Below are positions 1-7,445 of a stretch of 39,101 bases of DNA, piece after piece. Every line of letters begins with the position of its first letter. Position 1 is the stretch's first letter. The stretch is from NCBI GenBank assembly GCA_036258055.1, contig DATAEK010000014.1, positions 1 through 39,101 on the forward strand, written 5' to 3'. The translations under genes were made by a program, and so were the position numbers. Source of the DNA: DATAEK01 sp036258055. GTDB taxonomy: Bacteria > Acidobacteriota > Vicinamibacteria > Vicinamibacterales > 2-12-FULL-66-21. The notes below the pieces were generated by a model that did no database searches, had not been told where the DNA came from, and worked only from the letters and a program-made list of their open reading frames with translations.

Positions 1-1
1 C

Positions 2-1120
2 ACGATCACCTTCGGCAACCGCCAGGCGACGGAGTTTCTGCCGCTTCCCGGCGTCACCGAACAGCAGCTGGCCGACGTCGCGCAGCTCGCGTCGCTTGCT
101 GACGAGACGCCGGAAGGACGATCGATCGTCGTCCTGGCGAAGGACAAGTACGGTATCCGTGGCCGCGAGCTCGCGCACATGGGCGCCGTATTCGTCCCCT
201 TCACAGCGCAGACGCGCATGTCGGGGATGAACCTCGACGGCCGGGAGATTCGAAAGGGAGCGGCCGATGCCATCGCGAAGTACGTCGGAGGAAACGGGGG
301 CGCCGTGCCGCCGGAGCTGCAGGGCCTCGTGGACCGAATCGCCAGGTCGGGCGGGACGCCGCTCGTGGTCGCAGAACGCACCCGTGCGCTGGGCGTGATC
401 CACCTGAAGGACATCGTGAAGGGTGGCATCCGCGACCGCTTCGCCGCCCTCCGCGCGATGGGCATCACCACGGTGATGATCACCGGCGACAACCCGCTGA
501 CCGCCGCCTCGATTGCTTCCGAAGCCGGTGTCGACGATTTCCTCGCCGAGGCCACGCCCGAGGACAAGATGGCGCTCATCAAGCGCGAGCAGCGCGATGG
601 CAAGCTGGTGGCGATGACGGGGGACGGGACAAACGACGCGCCGGCGCTCGCACAGGCGGACGTGGGCGTGGCGATGAACACCGGGACCCAGGCGGCGAAA
701 GAAGCGGGCAACATGGTCGATCTCGACTCGAGTCCGACGAAGCTAATCGACATCGTCGAAATCGGTAAGCAGTTATTGATGACGCGCGGGGCGCTCACCA
801 CGTTCTCGATCGCGAATGACGTCGCGAAGTATTTCGCGATCATCCCGGCGATGTTCGTCGCGGCGTTGCCGGCACTGATGGCGCTCAACATCATGGGGCT
901 GAAGACGCCTCAGTCGGCGATCCTGTCTGCCGTCATCTTCAACGCCCTGATCATCGTTGCCCTGGTGCCGCTCGCGTTGAGAGGTGTGTCCTACCGGGCG
1001 ATGAGCGCGGATGCCTTGCTGCGCCGAAACCTCCTGCTCTACGGTGTTGGCGGGATCATCGCGCCGTTCATCGGCATCAAGATCGTCGACGTCGTCATCA
1101 CGTTTCTTCGTCTGGCGTGA
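2..1120 (+). CDS. kdpB: Potassium-transporting P-type ATPase subunit B, C-terminal part
   Basis: Catalytic subunit of the high-affinity KdpFABC K+ pump in the inner membrane; it hydrolyses ATP to energise K+ uptake through KdpA. The window begins inside the gene, so the reading frame is open from base 2 and starts with TITFGNRQA, just after where the phosphorylation motif DKTGT would lie. The remaining 372 residues hold the end of the nucleotide/phosphorylation domains (MITGDNPLTAASIA, then TGDGTNDAPALAQADVGVAMN, the P-type hinge motif) and the last membrane helices (FSIANDVAKYFAIIPAMF and two further hydrophobic stretches). These match KdpB closely. kdpC follows after 6 nt, as in the usual kdpABC operon; kdpA would lie upstream outside the window. 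The internal ATG at 179 is not the true start. Confidence 0.97.
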   Translation, partial: TITFGNRQATEFLPLPGVTEQQLADVAQLASLADETPEGRSIVVLAKDKYGIRGRELAHMGAVFVPFTAQTRMSGMNLDGREIRKGAADAIAKYVGGNGGAVPPELQGLVDRIARSGGTPLVVAERTRALGVIHLKDIVKGGIRDRFAALRAMGITTVMITGDNPLTAASIASEAGVDDFLAEATPEDKMALIKREQRDGKLVAMTGDGTNDAPALAQADVGVAMNTGTQAAKEAGNMVDLDSSPTKLIDIVEIGKQLLMTRGALTTFSIANDVAKYFAIIPAMFVAALPALMALNIMGLKTPQSAILSAVIFNALIIVALVPLALRGVSYRAMSADALLRRNLLLYGVGGIIAPFIGIKIVDVVITFLRLA

Positions 1121-1126
1121 GGAGCC

Positions 1127-1789
1127 ATGGAGATTCGACGCAATCTGATCGTCGCGGTTCTGATGACCATCGTCACGACGGTGCTCCTCGGGCTGGTGTA
1201 TCCGCTCGTGGTGACGGGACTGGCCCAGGCGCTGATGTCCGACAAGGCCAACGGCCAGCTGCTGTCGCGCGGCGGCAGCAGCATCGGATCGCGCATCATC
1301 GGCCAGCCGTTTTCTTCGCCCCACTACTTTCACGGGCGGCCGTCAGCGGCCGGCGCGGGCTACGACGCTGCCAACTCGAGCGGATCGAATCTCGGGCCGA
1401 CCAACGCGAAGCTCGTGGATGCGGTGAAGGCGAGAATCAAGGACGCGCAGGCGGACAATCCGGGCACCGCCGTGCCGGTTGATCTGGTCACGGCTTCAGG
1501 CTCCGGTCTCGATCCGCACATTTCGCCCGCCGCCGCGCTCTTCCAGGTCCCCCGAGTGGCTCGCGCGCGCCGAGTCTCGGAGGACGACGTGCGTGCACTC
1601 GTCGAGGAGCATGTCGAAGGGCGTCAGCTGGGGTTCCTTGGTGAGCCGGTCGTGAACGTGTTGCTGCTGAACCTTGCGCTCGACGAACGCTGGCCAGCGC
1701 CCGCGGCCGCAGCGAGCGAAGCGAGTCGAGCCGCAGCGGCGGGGGTGGGGCCCCGCCGCGCTGAGAAAAATGCTTTCAGTCGGCCGTGA
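1127..1789 (+). CDS. kdpC: Potassium-transporting ATPase subunit C with a repeat-derived tail
   Basis: Small single-span subunit of KdpFABC that helps ATP binding by KdpB. The ATG has a good ribosome site (GAGGAG) inside the kdpB stop region. An N-terminal helix (about residues 8-33, LIVAVLMTIVTTVLLGLVYPLV) is followed by the periplasmic KdpC domain with the signatures QPFSSPHYFHGRPSA and ASGSGLDPHISPAAA. The family normally ends shortly after the VNVLLLNLALD-type motif seen here near residue 185. In this copy the frame runs on for about 35 more Ala/Arg-rich residues encoded by a GC-rich hairpin repeat, and stops inside a duplicated antisense fragment of kdpE. The tail is probably not functional sequence. 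The next gene, kdpE, is convergent. Confidence 0.95.
   Translation: MEIRRNLIVAVLMTIVTTVLLGLVYPLVVTGLAQALMSDKANGQLLSRGGSSIGSRIIGQPFSSPHYFHGRPSAAGAGYDAANSSGSNLGPTNAKLVDAVKARIKDAQADNPGTAVPVDLVTASGSGLDPHISPAAALFQVPRVARARRVSEDDVRALVEEHVEGRQLGFLGEPVVNVLLLNLALDERWPAPAAAASEASRAAAAGVGPRRAEKNAFSRP
1712..1765 (+). repeat. GC-rich hairpin repeat, copy 1
   Basis: The sequence begins GCGAGCGAAGCGAGTCGAG and continues into a perfect 9-bp hairpin: left arm GCGGCGGGG (1736-1744), loop GTGGGG, right arm CCCCGCCGC (1751-1759). It lies inside the extended 3' end of kdpC. A second copy starts 126 nt downstream and a third lies on the other strand near 10969-11022. There is no T-tract after the stem, so it is not a standard intrinsic terminator, although it sits between convergent genes. 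Confidence 0.85.
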
Positions 1790-1817
1790 AGCGATAGCCG
1801 ACCGACGGCTCGGTGAA
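1776..1817 (-). pseudogene. Duplicated 3' end fragment of kdpE
   Basis: Read on the minus strand, these 14 codons encode FTEPSVGYRFTAD and a stop. This matches the C-terminus of the intact kdpE 129 nt away (FTEPWVGYRFTAD, stop). By hand alignment 5 of 42 bases differ; four are silent and one changes W to S. Homology does not extend further upstream into kdpE. Mostly silent divergence suggests the fragment came from a related functional kdpE rather than decaying in place from the adjacent copy. Confidence 0.8.
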
Positions 1818-1837
1818 AGCGCCTGCGGCCGTGGCGA

Positions 1838-1890
1838 GCGAGCGAAGCGAGTCGAGCCACAGCGGCGGGGGTGGGGCCCCGCCGCACTGA
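1838..1890 (+). repeat. GC-rich hairpin repeat, copy 2
   Basis: Second copy of the 1712-1765 element, nearly identical: same GCGAGCGAAGCGAGTCGAG lead, then stem GCGGCGGGG (1862-1870), loop GTGGGG and CCCCGCCGC (1877-1885). It lies 14-20 nt beyond the kdpE stop. Together with the flanking kdpE end it forms the second unit of a tandem duplication with a period of about 126 nt. Confidence 0.85.
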
Positions 1891-1904
1891 GAAATGCTGA
1901 TGTC

Positions 1905-2588
1905 TCAGTCTGCGGTGAACCGATAGCCGACCCACGGCTCCGTGAAGATGTAGCGAGGCGTGGTCGGATCCGGCTCGAGCTTCTTTCTGAGCGAAGCGAC
2001 CAGGACGCGCAGGTGCTCGGGTTGATCGACGGCGTTAGCGCCCCAGATCGCGCGCAGAATAGTTCGATGAGTCAGCACACGACCGGAGTGCTGCATGAGG
2101 AAGAGGAGCAGCTCGAATTCCTTCGGCGTGAGCCGCACCTCCTCATCGCCCCGGATCACTCTGTGCCGGTCGATGTCGATCGTGAGGTTGCCGCGCGAAA
2201 TCTGCCCGGTCGTCACGGCGCCGGGCTCGCTTCTGCGCAACGCCGCGCGCACCCGCGCGAGCAGCTCTTCGGTGCTGAAGGGCTTTGTGACGTAATCGTC
2301 GGCGCCGGCGTCGAGCGCCGCCACCTTGTCGGCCTCGGCTCCTCGTGCCGACAGAATCAGGATCGGAGTCGTGCGTCCTTCGCGAATTTGCCGACAGACG
2401 TCGACTCCGGCCAAATCCGGAAGTCCCAGATCCAGCACGACCAGCTGCGGCGCATGCCGATCGACAGCGTCAATCGCCGCGTGTCCAGTCGTCGCGGTGA
2501 TGACCTCGTACCCGCGTGCGCGCAGCAGCGGAGCCATCGCGGCGAGGATGCTCGGCTCGTCGTCCACGATCAGGATGCGCTGGCTCAT
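1905..2588 (-). CDS. kdpE: KdpE response regulator (OmpR family)
   Basis: DNA-binding response regulator that activates kdp transcription when phosphorylated by KdpD. The protein is 227 aa: a receiver domain (about 3-115) with acidic pocket DDE, phospho-acceptor D53 in LVVLDLGLPD and the conserved lysine in DDYVTKPF, then an OmpR/PhoB winged helix (about 130-225) with LTPKEFELLLFLMQHSGRVLTHRTIL and LRKKLEPDP. The start is the ATG at 2588, which overlaps the kdpD stop as ATGA; the frame is open further upstream but that stretch is kdpD shadow. The gene is convergent with kdpC, and a diverged copy of its last 14 codons lies downstream. Confidence 0.95.
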   Translation of the reverse strand: MSQRILIVDDEPSILAAMAPLLRARGYEVITATTGHAAIDAVDRHAPQLVVLDLGLPDLAGVDVCRQIREGRTTPILILSARGAEADKVAALDAGADDYVTKPFSTEELLARVRAALRRSEPGAVTTGQISRGNLTIDIDRHRVIRGDEEVRLTPKEFELLLFLMQHSGRVLTHRTILRAIWGANAVDQPEHLRVLVASLRKKLEPDPTTPRYIFTEPWVGYRFTAD

Positions 2589-4102
2589 GAAGGGACGGCC
2601 GTGCGCGCGAGCGGGCGTTGACGCCCCGGCACCGAAATGGAGAAGCGGGCGCCGTGTGGCGGCACGTTCTCGGCCCAGACGCGACCGTTCTGTGCCGTCA
2701 GGAGACCTCGGGTGATGGACAGTCCCATTCCCGTGCCGGATGTCTGCCGACGGGCCGCGACGCCGCGAAAGAACGGCTCGAACAGCCGCTCCATCTCCGG
2801 TGGATCGAGTCCAGGGCCCTGGTCGGTGACCGTGAACCGCAGACCGTCTGTGTCGACCCAGCCCCGCACCTCGATCGGTCTGTCGCTTGGCGCGTACTGC
2901 GCAGCGTTCTCGAGCAGATGGGCAAGCGCGACCGCGGTCAGTCGGGGATCGCTCTCGACGAGTGTGTCCGACTCGGCATCGACGTCGACGGTGTGGCGCG
3001 AGAGTGTCGGACCAGCATGGGTCATCGCCGCCTCCACGATCTCGGCCGGTGACGCCCACTGGCGCTCGGGTTGGACCGTATGTGTTTCGATGCGGGCCAT
3101 GTCCAGGATTTCCTGGAACAGACGATTGAGTCGATCGAGCTCGCCCAGCGCGAGGCCTGCCTGCTCTTTCCGCTGCTCATCCGGCAGAGCCGGGTCGAGG
3201 GTATTGCTCAGCGCGACGCGAACCGCCGTTAGTGGCGTCCGCAAATCGTGACCGAGTGACGCGAGCAGCGCCGAAGAGAGCTCCGCACGTTGGGTTGTCA
3301 ACTCAGCCTGCCGGCGCTCTTCGAGGAATTGGGATCGCTCGACGGCGATGGCGGCAATGCCGCCAATCGCATCGAGGCTGCCGGCTTCGAGGTCGCGGCC
3401 TCCGACGGCCAGCAGACCCGTCGCCTTGACGCCGAGGCGGATCGGGACGAGCTGCAGAGTGGCACCCGACACCGTGGTGATGTGTCGGTGCCCGCCGTAA
3501 GCTCGGGTGCGCGCATCGAACTCGAGCGCGCCCCGAGCTGACGCAAGCGCGCGATCGAGCTCCGCCGTCGGTATTTGCGGCGACTCTTCGCCGCCGTTGT
3601 GAAGAATCCATCCACCGTCAGGAGATGGCAGACAGATCGTCACCTGTGGAAGCTCGAACCGGCGGGCGATGTGGCGTGCGGTCGCGCGGATGGCGCCGTC
3701 GCGTTCGGTGGTGAGCAGAATGTCGCGGGTGAGGTCGAAGAGACGGGTCAGCTCGATGCGGCGGTCGAGCGCCTCCCGCGCCCGTGTCCGTGCCGATGTC
3801 GACAGCTGGCTGGCGACGATCGACACAATCAGAAACGCCACCAGCGCGATCCAGTTGTGCGGATCGGCGATAGTGAGTGTTCCAATCGGAGGCAGGAAGA
3901 AGAAGTTGAGCGCAAGCGTCGCGGCGATCGAGACGACGATGGCCGTGACGAGCGATGCCGAAGCGGCGACGAAGAGGACGACCAGGAGGTAGCAGAGTGC
4001 GACCGTGGCCGCGTTGTTCACGGAGAACCAGCCGAGCGCGCTCGTGACGAGAGCGACGGCCCCGAGGCCCAGCGCGATCATCCAGAAGCTGCTCGATGGC
4101 AC
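2585..4102 (-). CDS. kdpD: Short KdpD-type sensor histidine kinase
   Basis: Membrane kinase that would phosphorylate KdpE. The 505-aa protein has a hydrophobic N-terminal block of about four helices (residues 7-105, DUF4118-like, with NFFFLPPIGTLTI), a GAF-like segment (about 120-255), then the kinase core: H-box LGHDLRTPLTAVR with H285, N-box HLLENAAQYA (about 395), G1 DQGPGLDP and G2 GTGMGLSI. Classical KdpD is about 900 aa; the N-terminal KdpD domain with its Walker A and the USP domain are absent here. The start is GTG at 4102 (an ATG at 4081 is possible). A -10-like TAAGAT lies 9 nt upstream and no Shine-Dalgarno is obvious. The gene is divergent from the next kinase. Confidence 0.9.
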   Translation of the reverse strand: MPSSSFWMIALGLGAVALVTSALGWFSVNNAATVALCYLLVVLFVAASASLVTAIVVSIAATLALNFFFLPPIGTLTIADPHNWIALVAFLIVSIVASQLSTSARTRAREALDRRIELTRLFDLTRDILLTTERDGAIRATARHIARRFELPQVTICLPSPDGGWILHNGGEESPQIPTAELDRALASARGALEFDARTRAYGGHRHITTVSGATLQLVPIRLGVKATGLLAVGGRDLEAGSLDAIGGIAAIAVERSQFLEERRQAELTTQRAELSSALLASLGHDLRTPLTAVRVALSNTLDPALPDEQRKEQAGLALGELDRLNRLFQEILDMARIETHTVQPERQWASPAEIVEAAMTHAGPTLSRHTVDVDAESDTLVESDPRLTAVALAHLLENAAQYAPSDRPIEVRGWVDTDGLRFTVTDQGPGLDPPEMERLFEPFFRGVAARRQTSGTGMGLSITRGLLTAQNGRVWAENVPPHGARFSISVPGRQRPLARTAVPS

Positions 4103-4111
4103 CTTTATGCA

Positions 4112-4117
4112 ATCTTA
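4112..4117 (-). promoter_or_regulatory. Putative -10 element of kdpDE
   Basis: TAAGAT on the minus strand ends 9 nt before the kdpD GTG, placing transcription start within a few bases of the start codon (near-leaderless). No convincing -35 was seen. It sits in the 72-nt divergent gap before the KinB-like kinase. Confidence 0.4.
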
Positions 4118-4174
4118 CCGTAGCGAATCCGCAGTGGTACTCCGGGGACAGTCTCGTCGCGAACTGAGACTGCT

Positions 4175-6040
4175 ATGGCCGTGACGCTCAGGGCACGACT
4201 TCTCCTCGGCCTCTCCGCCTTCGTCAGTGCGCTTGTCATGCTTGGCGGCTGGAGTGCGTGGCACTTGTGGCAAATGAGCGCACTGTCGGAGCGGATCATC
4301 GCCGAGAACTACGACTCCGTCGTGGCGGCTCAGACGATGAAGGAAAGTCTCGAACGGCAGGATTCAGCGGCGCTATTCGCGCTGCTCGACCGGCGGGCAA
4401 GAGCACTGCCTCAGCTCCGAGAGCACCGCCCTCGATTCGACGCCGCGTATCAGCGGGCCGCTGCCAACATCACGGAGCCAGGTGAAGCCGACGTGGTCAA
4501 TGCGATTGCCAGGACGCGCGATGAGTACTACCGAGCGTACGATCGCTTCCTGCTTGATGCCGCCAACCAAACCTCAACCGATCAGCATCGCCCGGCAGCG
4601 GCAGTCGACGAGTACTTTCAGCAGCTCGAGCCATTGTTCTCGAAGCTCCGCGGTCAATGCGACCGTCTCTTGAGTCTCAATCAGGACGCGATGCGACGAA
4701 AGGCGCGCGAAGCGTCAACGCTCGCCCGTCGCTGGTTCTTGACGACGCTCGGGACGGCTTTTGCGCTCGTCGCCGGAGGGATCCTATTCTCCATTTTTCT
4801 GTCGAACAGCATTCTCAGACCGGTTCGGCAGCTGACCGACGCGACGAGCCGGATTGCGGCCGGCCATCTCGACACCGTGGTGGAGACACGCTCCGGGGAC
4901 GAGCTCGGCGTGCTCGCGGCCCGCTTCAACGACATGGCGAACCGGATCCGGGAGCTGCGTCAGTCCGACCTCGGGAAAATCTTCGTCGCGCAGCAAACGG
5001 CGGAAGCCGCGATCGATTCGTTGTACGACCCCGTCATCGTCACCGACGCCGAGGGACGAGTCCAACGCATCAACCGGGCGGCAGAGCCGTTGTTCGGTTC
5101 CGTAAACAGCGTGCTCGGCAAACGCGTCCAGGAGGTCACGACCGACCCGCGCCTTTCGATGGCGGTGGTCGATGTCCTGGCGTCGCAACGGACCATCGCG
5201 AGCGAGGAAAGTGCGGCGACCGTGCCGCTCGTCGTGGAGGGAACGGAACGATCGTTCCGGCAACGCACCACGCCCATGCATGACGCCGAAGACCGGCTGG
5301 TCGGCGCCGTGATGCTCCTCGAGGACATTACGCATCTGCGCGAGATCGACCGCGTCAAATCGGAGTTCATCGCGGCGGCGTCGCACGAGCTCCGCACACC
5401 CCTGACGAGTCTGGAGATGGGCGTGCACCTGCTGCTGGAGCGGGGCACGGGTGACTTATCACCCAAACAGCGCGAACTCCTGACGATGTGCCGCGATGAC
5501 GCGCTGCGACTCGACCGGCTGGTCAAGGAGCTGCTCGACCTGTCGAGAATCGAGTCAGGTGAGGCTCCGCCCCTGCTGGCGGTCGTTTCCATCCACGATC
5601 TGGTAGTCCAAGTGGTGGAATCGCTTCGGCGGCAAGTGGACTCGAAGGGGATCACGCTCGAAATCGACGCCCCAGCGGAGCTCCCGGAGATCATGGCCGA
5701 CCGTGGGCAGGTGGAGCGCGTGATCACCAACCTGGTGACCAACGCAATCCGAGCGACCGAGCGCGCCGGGACGATCAACATCACCGCAGTCCGGCGGAAC
5801 GGATACGTTGCGATATCCGTTCGGGACACGGGCCGCGGGATTCCGCGCGATTATCTCGGCCGAGTGTTCGAACCATTCGTGCAGGTGAGCAACGCACCCG
5901 CCGGTGGAGCAGGTCTTGGCCTGTCCATTTCGCGTCGTATCGTGCAGGCGCATGGGGGGCAGATCACAGTGCGCTCGGAGCTCGGACACGGTACGACGTT
6001 CACCTTCACCATACCCGTCGCCACCACGGCTGCGGGTTAG
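4175..6040 (+). CDS. KinB-like transmembrane sensor histidine kinase (HAMP-PAS-HisKA-HATPase)
   Basis: Inner-membrane histidine kinase of 621 aa. TM1 (about 8-30) and TM2 (about 187-210) flank a helical periplasmic sensor of about 155 residues. HAMP (about 210-263, LRPVRQLTDATSRIAAG), PAS (about 276-388, IDSLYDPVIVTDAEGRVQRIN) and HisKA (H404 in SHELRTPLTSLE) follow. The HATPase domain shows NLVTNAIRAT, DTGRGIPRDY and GAGLGLSISRRI. Domain order and the helical sensor resemble KinB/PhoR-class kinases; the stimulus is unknown. The response regulator starts 16 nt downstream and is the probable partner. The gene is transcribed divergently from kdpD, so it need not belong to K+ control. Confidence 0.9.
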   Translation: MAVTLRARLLLGLSAFVSALVMLGGWSAWHLWQMSALSERIIAENYDSVVAAQTMKESLERQDSAALFALLDRRARALPQLREHRPRFDAAYQRAAANITEPGEADVVNAIARTRDEYYRAYDRFLLDAANQTSTDQHRPAAAVDEYFQQLEPLFSKLRGQCDRLLSLNQDAMRRKAREASTLARRWFLTTLGTAFALVAGGILFSIFLSNSILRPVRQLTDATSRIAAGHLDTVVETRSGDELGVLAARFNDMANRIRELRQSDLGKIFVAQQTAEAAIDSLYDPVIVTDAEGRVQRINRAAEPLFGSVNSVLGKRVQEVTTDPRLSMAVVDVLASQRTIASEESAATVPLVVEGTERSFRQRTTPMHDAEDRLVGAVMLLEDITHLREIDRVKSEFIAAASHELRTPLTSLEMGVHLLLERGTGDLSPKQRELLTMCRDDALRLDRLVKELLDLSRIESGEAPPLLAVVSIHDLVVQVVESLRRQVDSKGITLEIDAPAELPEIMADRGQVERVITNLVTNAIRATERAGTINITAVRRNGYVAISVRDTGRGIPRDYLGRVFEPFVQVSNAPAGGAGLGLSISRRIVQAHGGQITVRSELGHGTTFTFTIPVATTAAG

Positions 6041-6056
6041 CTCGGAACGAACAACG

Positions 6057-6842
6057 ATGCGAATTCTTGTCGTCGACGACGAAGAGCACCTGCGGCGGAT
6101 GATGCGCCTCACGCTCGAAGCGGCGGGTTACGAGGTCGAGGACGCTGCGGACGGCGTGGCAGGCCTCGCGCTGTTCGGCGACGGCACTCGCTTCGACGCC
6201 TCGCTGCTCGACCAGCGGATGCCTGGCATGGATGGTCTGGAGGTGCTCCGGCGGATGAAGCTTCAGCGCAGCGACGCCGTCGTCATCATGGTGACCGCGT
6301 ACGCGACCATCGAGCTCGCTGTCGATGCGATGAAGCTCGGAGCCACTGACTTCGTCCGCAAGCCGATGACGCCCGAGACGCTCCGGCACGCCGTCGCCGC
6401 CGCACTGGCGAAGCGCGAGCGGGCAGCGGCCCTGCCGATCCCCGAGGGCCAATCGACGCCGGCGCCGACCATGTCTGGCACTGCAGTGCAACTCCCGCCG
6501 ATCGAGATCTGGACGACGAACGGCTTCTTCGTCGGCCGGGTGCCCCGCGGTCCCGCGACCCCTGATCCGTCCACGCCCGATTACCACTTCATCGTCAGGC
6601 GTGGAAAGGGGGAGACCGGATCCGAAGTCACGGTGAGCATCGATCCCACTGTGCTGGCGCGCGTTGCGCGGGAAAGCCGACGCACGCTGAGTCCGACCGG
6701 GGCGTTTTGGCGACGACAGGCTGAACGCGCCCTCGTGAACCACCTGTGGGGCGAAGCGGCACTGCCTGAGGAAGGGCGACTGGTCATCAGCCGGCCCACA
6801 GGGGCGATGGTGAATGACGCGATATCCTGGTCCGGGGACTGA
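6057..6842 (+). CDS. Response regulator with an unrecognised C-terminal domain
   Basis: A protein of 261 aa from the ATG at 6057, 16 nt after the kinase gene with which it probably forms a pair. Residues 1-120 are a clear receiver: MRILVVDDEEHLRR, phospho-acceptor D52 in LLDQRMPGMDG, T in MVTAYAT and K in FVRKPMTPE. After a Pro-rich linker (about 128-150) there is a domain of about 110 residues (IEIWTTNGFFVGRV to the end) that resembles no helix-turn-helix, AAA+, GGDEF or LytTR output domain I know. It contains an amphipathic stretch VLARVARESRRTLSP and WRRQAERALVNHLWGE. The output mode is therefore unknown. The receiver is closest to NtrC/AtoC-type receivers. The next gene is convergent. Confidence 0.88.
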   Translation: MRILVVDDEEHLRRMMRLTLEAAGYEVEDAADGVAGLALFGDGTRFDASLLDQRMPGMDGLEVLRRMKLQRSDAVVIMVTAYATIELAVDAMKLGATDFVRKPMTPETLRHAVAAALAKRERAAALPIPEGQSTPAPTMSGTAVQLPPIEIWTTNGFFVGRVPRGPATPDPSTPDYHFIVRRGKGETGSEVTVSIDPTVLARVARESRRTLSPTGAFWRRQAERALVNHLWGEAALPEEGRLVISRPTGAMVNDAISWSGD

Positions 6843-6894
6843 GCGATGACCCCGCGCGTCGCGAAAGGTGCCGCGGCTGGTCACCTGGCAGCGC

Positions 6895-7395
6895 TTACTC
6901 CAGCATCTCGAACTCGTCACGCTCCTGCCGTGATGCGGCCAGGTGCGGATGCCGCTGAAGGAACCGGACGCACGCATTCCACCGCAAGCGCGCATCGTCG
7001 TTTCCCGGCGGGCGGATAGCTTCGGCGCGCTCGAAATGCTGCATGGCTTCCACCAGCCAGTCGTACGCGCCTGCGCTGGCGGCGGCACCGGCCCGCGCGA
7101 ACTGCGCCTTGGCACGGCGCTCGGCAATGATCCCGCCGTAGTACTCCCGGTCGTACTCGGACGTCAGACCCGCGAGGACCTCCCGCGCCGACTTGTGGGC
7201 GCCGACGACCTCGCCGAACTGGTCGGTGAGCGCAAGCAGCAGCGTGACTCGCGCCGTGTGGTTGCCGGGATCGACGGCAAGCACGTCCAGGCAGATGCTT
7301 TCGGCTTCACCCGGCTCGTTGAGGAGACGGTAGCGTTCAGCCTTGGCCAGCGCGGAGTCGACGGCGTCTCGGTGGAGAGGCTTGGTGTCGAACAT
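6895..7395 (-). CDS. TPR-like protein of unknown function
   Basis: Small soluble protein (166 aa) without signal peptide or membrane helix. It contains TPR-like helical pairs: residues about 12-45 (DSALAKAERYRLLNEPGEAESICLDVLAVDPGN has the A/G/P spacing of a TPR), a middle repeat, and a last pair around MQHFERAEAIRPPGNDDARLRWNACVRFL. The ATG at 7395 has GGAGG 6 nt upstream, a good ribosome site. It follows sdhB by 50 nt on the same strand, so it is probably the last gene of the sdh operon. The family is unnamed as far as I can tell; a scaffold or assembly role is only a guess from position. Confidence 0.75.
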   Translation of the reverse strand: MFDTKPLHRDAVDSALAKAERYRLLNEPGEAESICLDVLAVDPGNHTARVTLLLALTDQFGEVVGAHKSAREVLAGLTSEYDREYYGGIIAERRAKAQFARAGAAASAGAYDWLVEAMQHFERAEAIRPPGNDDARLRWNACVRFLQRHPHLAASRQERDEFEMLE

Positions 7396-7445
7396 GGGTG
7401 CCTCCGATGGGTTCGTCCCGGGTCGGGAGATCGGCTTGCGGTCTG

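Noticed and set aside
1736..1759. Hairpin repeat considered as intrinsic terminator of kdpC
   Set aside because: No T-tract follows the stem in either direction, unlike the true terminator at 14837-14871.
1674..2621. Long plus-strand open frame crossing the kdp repeat and kdpE
   Set aside because: It runs antisense through kdpE with no domain resemblance; GC-rich antisense frames are expected here.
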